A stretch of 64,000 bases of DNA from CAYQVO01 sp964421085 (GTDB lineage Bacteria > Bdellovibrionota_C > UBA2361 > CAYQVO01), in contig CAYQVO010000011.1 in NCBI GenBank assembly GCA_964421085.1, positions 1-64,000 on the forward strand. Direction: 5' to 3'. The position numbers were made by a program, and so were the translations under genes. The notes beneath the pieces are model-generated. The model did no database searches. It saw only the letters and a program-made list of their open reading frames with translations, and had not been told where the DNA came from. Shown here piece after piece: positions 35,062 through 43,563 of the stretch; within the stretch, counting starts at the first letter, position 1, and every line of letters begins with the position of its first letter.

Positions 35062-36873
35062 ATGTCTCCACTGCTCACCGCCCGTCAGATTACCAAACAC
35101 GCGGGAGGAAAACCTCTCTTCGACGACCTTCGCTTCCGGATTCACGAAGGCGAGAGGATTGTTCTTATCGGCGCAAACGGATGCGGTAAATCCACACTTC
35201 TCAGGATTCTGGCCCGAGAGGAAGAAGCAGACGAAGGGGAGGTAATCGGCCGCCGGGACAGCCGCACTGCCGTGGTGCCGCAGATCGATTATTTTCCCCC
35301 TGGAATAACTGTCGAACAGGCGACAGGCGCGGTATTTGACGGCCGGGTCGCTGAGACTCTGGGCCAGTGCGGCTTCAGAGACAGGCAGCAGCTTGTAGAG
35401 ACCCTCTCAGGAGGCTGGAAAAAAAGGCTCTTAAAACGCAATTGAAAAATTCATGGGCNNNNNNNNNNGATAGCACGGGCCCTTGTGAGAGAACCCCGGC
35501 TTCTTTTCCTCGATGAGCCTACCAATCATCTTGATATTGACGGGATCAGATGGCTTGAAGACGTTCTGCTGACTTCCTCTTTTGCCGCCCTTATTGTCAG
35601 TCATGACCGTTACTTTATCGAACGCACGGCGACGCGGGTTGTGGAACTCAACAGGAGGTACGACCACTGCACATATTCGGTGGACGGTGGTTACGGCGAT
35701 TTTCTTGAAAGCCGCTCGAACTTTCTCTCAGGACAGAATCAGTACTACGCGTCTCTTGCGAACAAAGTGCGACGCGAAATTGCATGGCTCAGGCAGGGAG
35801 TTAAAGCAAGAACGACAAAGGCAAAGGGCAGAATCAAAGCGGCTCACGATCTCCGCGAAGAGCTGAATGGCGCTCCTTCGGTGGCGGCAAAATCAGATTT
35901 TGCTTTCACCGGCACCGGCCGCAAGTCGAAAGAAGTACTCAAAGCGGCCCATCTTGGAGTTTCACTTGAAGGGAGACGATTGTTCAGCGATCTCACATTT
36001 ACACTCGCGCCCGGGGTGCGTCTTGGAATCATCGGCCCGAATGGAAGCGGAAAGACGACCTTGCAGCGGGTTCTGTATGGCGAGAAGATACCCCATGAAG
36101 GAAAGCTGTGGCTTTCACCGGCCGCGAGATGTCTGGTGTTTGATCAGAACAGGGAGAAGCTCGACAGGACAATTACACTCAAGGAAGCTCTTTGCCCCGA
36201 CTCGGATGCTGTTGTTTTCCAGGGCCGGCAGATTCATGTGACGACCTGGGCGAAGCGGTTTCTTTTCGAACCTTCGCAGCTTTCGGCTGTGGTAGGCAGT
36301 CTTTCGGGCGGCGAACAGTCGCGTGTTCTAATCGCGCAGCTCATGCTTCAGCCCGCCGACATACTCTTCCTCGACGAGCCGACGAATGATCTCGACATTC
36401 CCACTCTTGAAGTCCTCGAGGAGAGTCTCGAGGATTTCCCCGGGGCAATAGTCATCACCACGCACGATCGTTACCTTCTCGATCGGCTCGCCACCATAGC
36501 TGTCGGCCTGCACGGGAATGGAAAGTCAGGTGTGTATGCGGATTATCATCAGTGGGAGAACGAGCACAAAAAACTGTTGAAAATCCGGGAACGTCCGAAA
36601 GCTCAGACTGCAACGTCGAAGCGTGAAAAGCCTGTTACAAAGCTCTCATATATCGACCAGCGGGACTGGGACTCGATTGAAACAAAGATTTCCAGAGCCG
36701 AAAGGGAGCTTGGAAATCTCCAGCAGGAAATGCTGTCTCCGGAAGCTGTCTCTAATGCTCCACGCGCTCATGAAATCTGGGAAAAAGTCGAGGCGCAGAA
36801 ACTTCTTATAGAAAAGCTCTACCTCCGGTGGGACGAACTGGCAAAAAAAGTGGAAGAACTGGGTATTAACTGA
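35062..36873 (+). CDS. uup: ABC-F family ATPase, Uup-like, interrupted by an assembly gap
   Basis: Two ABC domains are present. The first has GANGCGKST and LSGGWKKRL before the gap and DEPTNHLDIDG after it; the second has GPNGSGKTT, LSGGEQSRVLIAQL and DEPTNDLDIPT. Between them is the ABC-F linker region, and after them a coiled coil (IETKISRAERELGNLQQEM) as in Uup. ABC-F proteins act on ribosomes or, for Uup, are tied to transposon excision and 50S assembly. The reading frame breaks at 35432-35468, where about 28 foreign-looking bases and ten N replace what should read RLA-IARAL. The gene is probably intact in the organism. Confidence 0.88.
35459..35468. other. assembly gap (10 N) inside the ABC-F gene
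   Basis: Ten N follow roughly 28 bases (from 35431) that do not fit the conserved signature region of the ATPase. After the N run the sequence resumes exactly at the codons for IARALVREP. The bases before the gap look like a bad contig end. Confidence 0.9.
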
Positions 36874-36917
36874 CGCTCCGGGATCCCGGACAGCAGCCCG
36901 AAGAGAGATAATACCCC

Positions 36918-37916
36918 TCAGGCCTTCTCCACATACGTCCGCTGTTCTGCGAGAATCTCGACCTGCCCGCGCCAGTACTGGTCCGTGCCGAAGTGAGGAA
37001 AGAACGCCTTGAAAGCGGGGTCATCCCACCTTCGCGCTATCCAGGCTGCGAAATGAATAATGCGAAGCGCGCGAAGGGGTTCGATAAGCCTCAATGTCCG
37101 CCGGTCGAACGGCCTCATCTGTTCATATCCTTCGAGGAGAAGCTCCTGTCGCGCTCGGGAATCTGCATCACGCCCTGAAATCAGAAGCCACACATCCTGA
37201 ACGGGCGGGCCGATGACCATATCGTCGAAATCAACGAGTGCCGGACCGCTGCTTCCCCACAGCACATTACCGGCGTGGCAGTCCCCGTGAATCCGCTGCA
37301 CTTTGAGATTTTGGAAGAGCGGCGACGATGCTTCACAGATCATCCGGGCATGGTTCAGGTACAGTTCTTCATAGTCACCGGGGATGATTTTCGCGCTCTG
37401 CAGGAAATCCAGATTCTGAAATCCGTACGTCTCAGGCGTCAGGGGCATTCGGTGCAGAGCCTCACTGATGCCCCCGATACTGTGAAGGCGGCCTATGAGC
37501 CGCCCGATGCGGGCAAGCTGCTCATCATCCAGTTCTTGTTCGATTCTGCCGCCCTGCTTCGGAAAAAGAGTGAACCAGATCTTTTCTTCCTTCATTTCAT
37601 GAAGAGTCTGTCCGTCAGGATCCGCAAGCGGAGCGACAACAGGCACATCGCGGCTGAAACAGTCGAGAAGAAACTGATGCTCTTCGAGTATCTGCCCGCG
37701 CGTCCAGCGCCCGGGCCTGTAAAATTTCGCCACAAGGAACCGTTCCGACGGACTCTTTATTGTCTTCTCGTCCACTTCGATTTCGATCTCATAGACCCTG
37801 TTTTCCATGCTGTTCAGCGGAAACGCCCGCCCGGTGCACCGGTAGCCGTGGTGCTCGACCGCATCAAGGATGCGATCAGGCTGAAGTGTGTAAAAGAATT
37901 CGGTCTGAGATGTCAT
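36918..37916 (-). CDS. srkA: stress-response kinase SrkA (YihE/RdoA)-like
   Basis: The 332-residue protein belongs to the APH-like kinase fold. It shows NSMENRVYEIEIE (glycine loop equivalent), VAKFYRPGRWTRGQILEEHQF with the ATP-binding Lys and Glu, the catalytic loop RIHGDCHAGNVLW with Asp and Asn, and LVDFDDMVIGPPVQDVW with the metal-binding Asp. These are the SrkA signatures. In E. coli SrkA is a Cpx-controlled Ser/Thr kinase that opposes stress-induced death. Length is normal. It stands alone beside the long non-coding stretch. Confidence 0.92.
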   Translation of the reverse strand: MTSQTEFFYTLQPDRILDAVEHHGYRCTGRAFPLNSMENRVYEIEIEVDEKTIKSPSERFLVAKFYRPGRWTRGQILEEHQFLLDCFSRDVPVVAPLADPDGQTLHEMKEEKIWFTLFPKQGGRIEQELDDEQLARIGRLIGRLHSIGGISEALHRMPLTPETYGFQNLDFLQSAKIIPGDYEELYLNHARMICEASSPLFQNLKVQRIHGDCHAGNVLWGSSGPALVDFDDMVIGPPVQDVWLLISGRDADSRARQELLLEGYEQMRPFDRRTLRLIEPLRALRIIHFAAWIARRWDDPAFKAFFPHFGTDQYWRGQVEILAEQRTYVEKA

Positions 37917-37995
37917 GCGTCCATTTCAAAATAGCATATTGCGGGAATCGGATCCCTTCCCCTAGAATCTAACACAATGTGACGGATCAATCTTC

Positions 37996-38011
37996 CATTG
38001 CCGCGGCAATG
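37996..38011. repeat. 16-bp perfect palindrome
   Basis: CATTGCCG-CGGCAATG is a perfect palindrome 80 bases upstream of the srkA start, in a region that must hold its promoter. It may be an operator. Confidence 0.5.
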
Positions 38012-38193
38012 CAGTAACGCGCCGCGGCTGGTGCGTAAACGCGCGCATGAGAAGTCACTGGGGTTAAAAAACGGTTACGAAGCAACGGTGTGTTTCGCCA
38101 CTTATTTCGGCCCCGGGGTGAGAAGATCAGGTAATGGCAGCCGGTCACTTGACTGTGACCACAGCTGTCTCGAGGTTGAAGGTTTCGGAGCAA

Positions 38194-38235
38194 GCAGGTA
38201 GTAAAAGGCAGGTAGTAAAAGGCAGGTAGTAAAAA
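38194..38235. repeat. three tandem copies of a 14-bp unit
   Basis: The unit GCAGGTAGTAAAAG occurs three times in a row with only the last base changed. It abuts the A-tract of the minus-strand terminator at 38231. Confidence 0.85.
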
Positions 38236-38261
38236 AACGCGGCAGTCTTTCGACTGCCGCG
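38231..38261 (-). terminator. strong intrinsic terminator, leftward
   Basis: Read on the minus strand, CGCGGCAGTC-GAAA-GACTGCCGCG forms a perfect 10-bp stem with a GAAA tetraloop and is followed by seven T. No minus-strand protein gene lies within 1.1 kb upstream, so it ends some other transcript, most simply the proposed non-coding RNA. Confidence 0.85.
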
Positions 38262-39206
38262 CGCATGGTGAAGAGTCAAGTTTCTCAGGCCTTATCGAGG
38301 AGAGTCGCAATCGGAGCTTGCGGCTCTTTTTTTTAAGACCCGGTCGTGTGACGGACCTGACTTTTCTCCTTTGTCAGATTCGCACGGCATTGCTGCCACG
38401 CATACCTGATCGAAGCCGGAAACTCTCCGTGAAGCGCCCATTATTCGGAGGCTGCTACCCCTGATGCGCCGGCCTTATTTATTAAAGCCATCTGCATTCC
38501 TGGCGGGCTCGTATTCGGAGACTGTCTTTCGCCTGGCCTGGCTTTTTTAAGCGGCTTTTGGCCGCGCAGTTCTCCTCTATCTCCGCCGACTGCCTTTCAC
38601 TTGAGTCAGTCACCTGAACTCAACTGCTTTCCTTCCGCCTGGTTTGACCCAGGCTTCAAGATCACGATCAACTTCCAGCGTCACTGGCGCGTACCCGGTA
38701 AAGCCTCTTTTGAAGACCTCATCTTCTCACGCGCCCGCCACGGGGGGCCAGGAACCCGCTGGGGCTATTCTCATCTCGCGAAACTTTCGCTCCGTCCGAT
38801 GAGGCCGTCAGGTAGCCAGGTTTTTTCACGCCGTTCGTCACAGAACCGCGCATCAACCTCCATTCTTCGCTCTCTCGCCTCAAGGGAGATAGCGCCTGAC
38901 AGCTGCACCTTTAAGTTCGCCAGTATGCGGACCTTTCGGTCCTGACTCACTTCCTTATCCCTTTTCGTTCCCTTCTCTATCGCGTTTTCTGAGAAGGACG
39001 AAGCATGGGAAAGTCGGTGCCACGAAAAAAGTGCGCGCACTCAGTTCGTGTCCTGAATTTCTTTCCTTTCAGAAATACTCTTCGGGATTTCCTCTTTTCT
39101 GCCTCTCTTTCGAGCGGCCTGCCGACTGTTCCGTTTCCGGTTTTTCAGTCGCTTCGAGGATGATGACCTCTCAGTCAATCGAAAGCAGCTTTGCTTTCCA
39201 ACTCTA
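38238..39206 (-). ncRNA. candidate large structured non-coding RNA
   Basis: About 970 nt on the minus strand lie between a good promoter and a strong terminator, with no credible protein gene. The stretch is packed with stems: 39181-39198 (7 bp), 39123-39151 (6 bp, with an inner CCG-GAAA-CGG), 38971-38997 (7 bp), 38929-38942 (GGACC-GAAA-GGTCC), 38868-38894, 38770-38803 (two nested stems), 38637-38654 (6 bp), 38551-38565 (5 bp), 38302-38326 (9 bp). GAAA tetraloops appear on the minus strand only, which fixes the polarity. It is not RNase P RNA, tmRNA or 6S RNA by their conserved cores. It lies directly after the ATP-grasp gene on the same strand. Confidence 0.5.
38301..38334 (+). terminator. 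intrinsic terminator, rightward
   Basis: GAGTCGCAA pairs with TTGCGGCTC (9 bp with one G-U) around a 7-nt loop and is followed by eight T. On the plus strand this would end a transcript of at most about 380 nt starting in the srkA upstream region, where no protein gene is evident. On the minus strand the same sequence is one more hairpin of the proposed RNA. Confidence 0.75.
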
Positions 39207-39212
39207 TTTCGC

Positions 39213-39241
39213 TTTGTACATTTGCACCGATGCAAAGTCAA
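39213..39241 (-). promoter_or_regulatory. promoter with a dyad in its spacer
   Basis: On the minus strand TTGACT (39241-39236) and TACAAA (39218-39213) are exactly 17 nt apart. The spacer contains most of TTTGCA-TCGG-TGCAAA (39236-39221), a 6-bp inverted repeat placed where a repressor would block polymerase. Transcription would begin near 39206. Confidence 0.6.
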
Positions 39242-39416
39242 CCAAATTCCTCAGGAGGCGCCGGAAAACTGGACCTTTCCACAGGTGTGGAAAATACCCT
39301 TATGCATCGAATAGTGCGATGTATTAAAGTTTAACCCGCTTGAATAAGCAGACTTTTCTCAGAATATTTTTTCCGATGCTCCAAAAACGCCGCTGACAAG
39401 CCGAATCCCGCGCCGC

Positions 39417-40355
39417 TCAATCAAAAGCTGATCGTGCAAAATCAACTCTTTCCGATGCCGTCAAAAAAGCGCTTCGCATGCTGTCAACGCGGCGAAGCCG
39501 GGGAGTAAGACCGGCATTATTCGCGATCTGAATTGCAAGCCCTGGTCTTGCGTTGATCTCGAGCATGAGCGGGCCGCGCACCCGATCGATCACGAAGTCG
39601 ACTCCAAGATAGAAGAGAGAAGAAAACTCGCAGCATCGTGATGAGAGTTCAAGGATCCGCTGCCAGCCGGGAATTACCAGTCCGCCGATCAAGTGTCCGG
39701 TGTCAGGATGCCGATCTGTCGGTCTGTCCTCATATACTCCCCTGGATGTCATGCCATCCGCGAGGCGAATACCGGCGCCGACAGCTCCCTGATGCAGATT
39801 CGCTCTGCCGTTCGAACGCTGCGTCGGAAGGCGAAGCATCGCCATCACGGGGACTCCGTAATAAACGATGATCCGGATATCGGGAACTCCCCTGAACGTC
39901 ACCTGCTCGAAGACATTGTGAGACCGAACCACTTCCTCAATCATCACTTCGTCCGGCCGTCCGCCCAGACTGTAAAGACCGCAGAGGGTATCGGCAGCGT
40001 GATATCTGATAGTCTCGGCATCGAGCATTTCACCGCTGGTTTTCCGGAAACCCTCTTCATTGACGCGATCTATCACAATAATTCCCTCGCCGCCTGAGCC
40101 GTGAGCAGGCTTCATCACGAAGCTTTCGAATTTCGACAGGATACCCGGAAGAGAACGAATCTCGCTCCCTGTCGAAATAAAGTGAAGAAGTCCCGGCACA
40201 CTTATTCCCGCCTCGATCGCCAGTTTTTTCGTCAGCAGTTTGTCGTCAGCTCCCGGAAAATTGCGCCGCGAATTGCACCGGGCGATGTACTCAATACCTC
40301 TTTCATTCAGGCCGAGAACGCCGCGGTGCCGAAGGCGGGGAAATATCCATTTCAT
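39417..40355 (-). CDS. RimK-like ATP-grasp ligase (alpha-L-glutamate ligase-related)
   Basis: The 312-residue protein has the ATP-grasp order: a short N-terminal domain (LGLNERGIEYIARCN), FVMKPAHGSGGEGIIVI for the Lys and glycine loop, EEVVRSHNVFEQVTFRGVPDIRIIVY, and the metal-binding LMLEINARPGLAIQIAN at the end. This is the alpha-L-glutamate ligase-related group that co-occurs with a 7TM inactive transglutaminase and a retropepsin-like partner. It should couple ATP hydrolysis to peptide bond formation; the acceptor is unknown. Its ATG overlaps the stop of the 7TM gene by 4 nt. Confidence 0.88.
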   Translation of the reverse strand: MKWIFPRLRHRGVLGLNERGIEYIARCNSRRNFPGADDKLLTKKLAIEAGISVPGLLHFISTGSEIRSLPGILSKFESFVMKPAHGSGGEGIIVIDRVNEEGFRKTSGEMLDAETIRYHAADTLCGLYSLGGRPDEVMIEEVVRSHNVFEQVTFRGVPDIRIIVYYGVPVMAMLRLPTQRSNGRANLHQGAVGAGIRLADGMTSRGVYEDRPTDRHPDTGHLIGGLVIPGWQRILELSSRCCEFSSLFYLGVDFVIDRVRGPLMLEINARPGLAIQIANNAGLTPRLRRVDSMRSAFLTASERVDFARSAFD

Positions 40356-41863
40356 GCCGCCGGCCCCGCAAGAGAACGGAACCGCCAGCCTTCACAGAGC
40401 CTGTAGCCCGTGTACCTGCCGAGCATAATTGCAGAGGCGAGCACGATGAAAAGAAGCTCGGGGAAAGTAAACAGAATATATGCAAGGTATTCGTTCGTAA
40501 TGACTGCATAAACAAGCATGGCCGCCGCGAGCGTCATGGCGCCGAGCCGGAGCGCTGTATGAGGCCCTGACTCCTCCCACTGGACGGACATTCGTTCAAT
40601 GGCCATTGTCATGATTACCATCGGGAAGAGAGCGACGGAGGGCCCCTTATCAAGACCGATGTAATTGGCAAATCCTGACACGACAACAAGCAGCATGATG
40701 ACTACAGTCAACGTGGCGGCGAGGCGCGGCACGAGAAGAAGCCTGAGCTTTTCGAAATAAAAACGCGTGACAAGACCTGCTCCCACCACGACGGAAAAGA
40801 GGAGGAGACCCCACCATAAACGGGTTTCCCGGAACGCCAGGGCAATAAGAACCGGCATGAATGTGCCGAAAGTTTCTATTCCCACAATGTTTCTAAGCAG
40901 GACTATGATAAGACCGCCGATGGGAATGAGAAGGATTACACGGTACACAGCCTGCACCTCGGCCGGAAGTGTGTACAGTAGAACGAACCCCTTTTCCGCC
41001 GAGCGCGCTATCATCGCAGCGCTGCTCTCTTCGTCGACTGTAGTTATCGCGAACGTCACTCTCTCATCCCGGACGCCCTCTGCGTCGATAATCGGCCGGC
41101 TCCCTGTCCACCAGGTGAAGTAAGTTTCCGGCACTCCCCAGGTTCCGCGATCGACATCGAACTCATTCCAGGCGGTCCCGTCCCACACCTGAATCCACGT
41201 CAGCATGGGCGGATTTCTCTTTGGATTCGCAAGATCGAACCCCCGCACCCGCTCTGCAGGAATTCCCGCCGCAGTAAGAATCCGGCGGAGTCCTCTTTCG
41301 ATAAAAGCGGAAGACTTCAATGTTCCCGCGACAAGCTGAAGATCCTTCTGAGACATCTCTCCAAGCTGTTCCGCCAGCAGAGGGACCTGATCGCGCAGCG
41401 ATTGAGTTCGTGCGCGCACTCGTTCGAACAGCGACGAAACCGCCTGCCGCTCTTCGGGCGAAAGATCGGGAGGCACCCACTCTTCAGGAGATTCCGTCCC
41501 TTTCGATCGCGTTTCCGGAAGCGCCTTGACGGTTGCTTCATAGAATAGATCGTATTCCCCTTCGGCCTGGGTGCGGACCCACTGTACTGTCCGGCCGGCA
41601 TCCTTCGTGGTTGTTCTGATGGAAAATTTTTCCGACTCGAAATTCTCGTTTTCTATCGTGAAGCCCGGGTGTCGCTTCGGAATCTGCAGACGGATCTGCG
41701 CCCTTGAGTCTTCACCCAGGAAAGATACGCGCGCCTCAATCCGGAATGCCGGCGGCCGGCGCTGCGGCATGAGCGGAATCTGGAGAAAAAACACCTTATA
41801 AAGAAGAGGAAGCCCTCCTGCCGCAAAAAGCAGGAAGACTAAAGGTTTAATGCTTTGTCTCAT
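40352..41863 (-). CDS. inactive transglutaminase fused to seven membrane helices
   Basis: The 503-residue protein has one N-terminal membrane anchor (residues 8-28), a periplasmic region of about 250 residues with a transglutaminase-like core lacking the catalytic triad (GIPAERVRGFDL, TWIQVWDGTAWNEFDVDRGTWG), then seven membrane helices from about residue 300 (IETFGTFMPVLIALAFRET, GLVTRFYFEKLRLLLVPRLA). This exact architecture is a named conserved family found next to RimK-like ligases. It overlaps the upstream retropepsin-like gene by 17 nt and the ligase gene by 4 nt, so the three are surely co-expressed. Confidence 0.92.
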   Translation of the reverse strand: MRQSIKPLVFLLFAAGGLPLLYKVFFLQIPLMPQRRPPAFRIEARVSFLGEDSRAQIRLQIPKRHPGFTIENENFESEKFSIRTTTKDAGRTVQWVRTQAEGEYDLFYEATVKALPETRSKGTESPEEWVPPDLSPEERQAVSSLFERVRARTQSLRDQVPLLAEQLGEMSQKDLQLVAGTLKSSAFIERGLRRILTAAGIPAERVRGFDLANPKRNPPMLTWIQVWDGTAWNEFDVDRGTWGVPETYFTWWTGSRPIIDAEGVRDERVTFAITTVDEESSAAMIARSAEKGFVLLYTLPAEVQAVYRVILLIPIGGLIIVLLRNIVGIETFGTFMPVLIALAFRETRLWWGLLLFSVVVGAGLVTRFYFEKLRLLLVPRLAATLTVVIMLLVVVSGFANYIGLDKGPSVALFPMVIMTMAIERMSVQWEESGPHTALRLGAMTLAAAMLVYAVITNEYLAYILFTFPELLFIVLASAIMLGRYTGYRLCEGWRFRSLAGPAA

Positions 41864-42377
41864 CAGACTTTCGCTTTGCCTTCTTACCGCCGGCGTCTTT
41901 GTTGCAGTGAGGAGAAACTGTAAAGGAACGGGCAGGATCCACTGTCATATGGCCGGTTATGTAGTCGCTTCCTATCAACATCGGATAGGCAAAATCAGAT
42001 CGGTCCGTGAGATTGGCGTCGACCATCATGTAAAATGTCCCGAGGCATATCCCGATTCGCACGACCGGCCGTTTTTCTAATCTTCCCCCATCCCGTTTGA
42101 TTTTGACCGTCTTGAGAACCTGCATCTCCATCGTGGGCTGATTTCCCGTTCTGTTGCGGATTGTGAACCGCACCCATAGATCTCTCCCTTTCTGGAAATA
42201 CTCCATCTTCTCCGCGGAAAGAGAGCAGCGATCCGCTCCTGTATCAAGCTTCGCCCGAAGGACAAGACCTCCGGGTTCGATTGCCACATTCTCGACGCGT
42301 CCAACCGTGAAATTATCGGCGCAGAGCGCCGCGGGAAGCATCAACGTCATCAAAAGAAAGATCGCTGCCGTTTTCAT
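41847..42377 (-). CDS. retropepsin-like protease (Zn_protease/DUF785 family), exported
   Basis: The 176-residue protein starts with a signal peptide (MKTAAIFLLMTLMLPAALCA) and carries the family motif LRAKLDTGADRCSLSA, where D-T-G is the aspartic protease triad of retropepsin-like folds. VRIGICLGTFYMMVDANLTDRSDFAYPMLIGSDYI is the second conserved block. The family is often annotated ATP-dependent zinc protease, but the motif argues for an aspartic-type active site working as a dimer. GGAGG precedes the ATG at 42377. A diverged paralogue lies just upstream. Confidence 0.88.
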   Translation of the reverse strand: MKTAAIFLLMTLMLPAALCADNFTVGRVENVAIEPGGLVLRAKLDTGADRCSLSAEKMEYFQKGRDLWVRFTIRNRTGNQPTMEMQVLKTVKIKRDGGRLEKRPVVRIGICLGTFYMMVDANLTDRSDFAYPMLIGSDYITGHMTVDPARSFTVSPHCNKDAGGKKAKRKSDETKH

Positions 42378-42397
42378 CAGTGTCGGTCCTCCGATCC

Positions 42398-42952
42398 TTA
42401 ATCGTCGGCGGTAATCGGCTGAGCCTCGCCTAAATCCTTTCCTCTGTCGCCGCATTCAGGATTGCTCGTAAGTTTTGCGCCCGGGTCTATCAGAAAGTTT
42501 CCCTCCAGGGCCTGACGGCCGAGCTTCATGTCGTACTCCTCATGCTTCTTGTCGGTAAGCCGGACTTCATCTTCGAAATACGTTCTGCCGATGCACATGC
42601 CGAGTTTGACGACGGGATCTTCCTTTGTTTTCTTTTCGTCCACTTTCACCTTCACGGTTCTTACGATTTCGCTCGAAACCTTCCCGCTGTTTCCATATTG
42701 ATCCATGAGCTCAAAGCTCACCCAGAGCTTTCTGTTCTTGCGCATCTTCTTGATGTTCTCGGCGTGAAGCGAAGAGGAATTCCGTGCAGGATCAAGGCGG
42801 GCTCTCAGTATAAGATCTCCCGGCGAGAGTTTCAGCTTTTCAAGCCATCCCACGATCTGATGGCCTTTCGGGGGTTCGTATTCATCCTGGGCAAGGGCAG
42901 TTAAAGGCGGACAAACGACAAGAAGAGTGATTAGAAGAAATTTTGCAGTCAT
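42398..42952 (-). CDS. retropepsin-like paralogue without the D-T-G motif
   Basis: The 184-residue protein has a signal peptide (MTAKFLLITLLVVCPPLTALA) and the same layout as the next gene: LILRARLDPARNSSSLHAENI aligns with the LDTGADRCSLSA block, and VKLGMCIGRTYFEDEVRLTDKKHEEYDMKLGRQAL with the second block. The catalytic D-T-G has become D-P-A, so it is almost certainly not a protease. It may be a regulatory partner or pseudoprotease subunit. Its stop lies 20 nt before the intact paralogue. Confidence 0.8.
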   Translation of the reverse strand: MTAKFLLITLLVVCPPLTALAQDEYEPPKGHQIVGWLEKLKLSPGDLILRARLDPARNSSSLHAENIKKMRKNRKLWVSFELMDQYGNSGKVSSEIVRTVKVKVDEKKTKEDPVVKLGMCIGRTYFEDEVRLTDKKHEEYDMKLGRQALEGNFLIDPGAKLTSNPECGDRGKDLGEAQPITADD

Positions 42953-43085
42953 GCACTATAATTTGCCTTGAACTCAAAGTCCGCACAAGGGCTTACTCCA
43001 CCGCCTTACCCCCGATATTACATGAAAGACCAGCCCCCGGAATCAGGGGGAAGCGCCCCGGGCACCCCCATGCTAAACTTCCCGC

Positions 43086-43514
43086 ATGCCGCAACCCTCA
43101 TCGTTAATGGAATCCCTTCTCTCCACTGAAGTGCTGCAGTATCTCATTCCCTTCCTCCTTCTCGTTTCCTTTTACCTCTTCAGGAAACCCATTTCCCGGA
43201 AAGTCTTCTCTCTCGACAAAATGGGAGAGAAGATTCTGGCGGAAAAGAAGACTGCCGAGGCAAGAATCGGGAGTATAGTCGAAGCGATTTCCCCCCTTCT
43301 CGATCAGTTCCCGGTAGATATCCGGAAGGAAGGAACCAGTCTGGCGTATATCGGCCGGCCGGTCGATTTTGTTCACTTCGATCCCGACGCAGGTATCACA
43401 TTTATCGAGGTGAAAAGCGGCAATTCAAAGCTGAGTCCGGAACAGAAGAAGCTGCGAGCTTTAATAAGAGAGGGGAAAGTCTCGTGGGCACAGCTGCGGG
43501 TCAATCCGAAATAA
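43086..43514 (+). CDS. membrane-anchored Holliday-junction-resolvase-related endonuclease-like protein
   Basis: The 142-residue protein has an N-terminal membrane helix (residues 18-33) and then a PD-(D/E)xK-like core: IGRPVDFVHFDPDAGITFIEVKSG, where Asp, Glu and Lys form the expected motif, followed by LSPEQKKLRALIREGKVSW. This is the Endonuc_Holl family. What a membrane-bound member cuts is unknown. It is a single-gene unit with a terminator after it. Confidence 0.8.
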   Translation: MPQPSSLMESLLSTEVLQYLIPFLLLVSFYLFRKPISRKVFSLDKMGEKILAEKKTAEARIGSIVEAISPLLDQFPVDIRKEGTSLAYIGRPVDFVHFDPDAGITFIEVKSGNSKLSPEQKKLRALIREGKVSWAQLRVNPK

Positions 43515-43563
43515 ACTTGACGATCCTCATGCAGATCCAGATTATGCAATGACGAATCGTCAG

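Noticed and set aside
38194..38261. Possible CRISPR-like array from the repeated 14-bp unit
   Set aside because: The copies are contiguous with no spacers and no cas genes are in the window.
38601..38945. Open frame of 114 residues on the plus strand within the long non-coding stretch
   Set aside because: No ribosome site, Ser/Arg/Pro-rich composition as in chance frames, and it runs opposite to the hairpins with GAAA loops.
38771..39040. Open frame of 89 residues on the minus strand within the proposed RNA
   Set aside because: GTG start without a ribosome site and no family resemblance; stems at 38971-38997, 38929-38942 and 38770-38803 explain the sequence better. It remains the main alternative to a non-coding reading.
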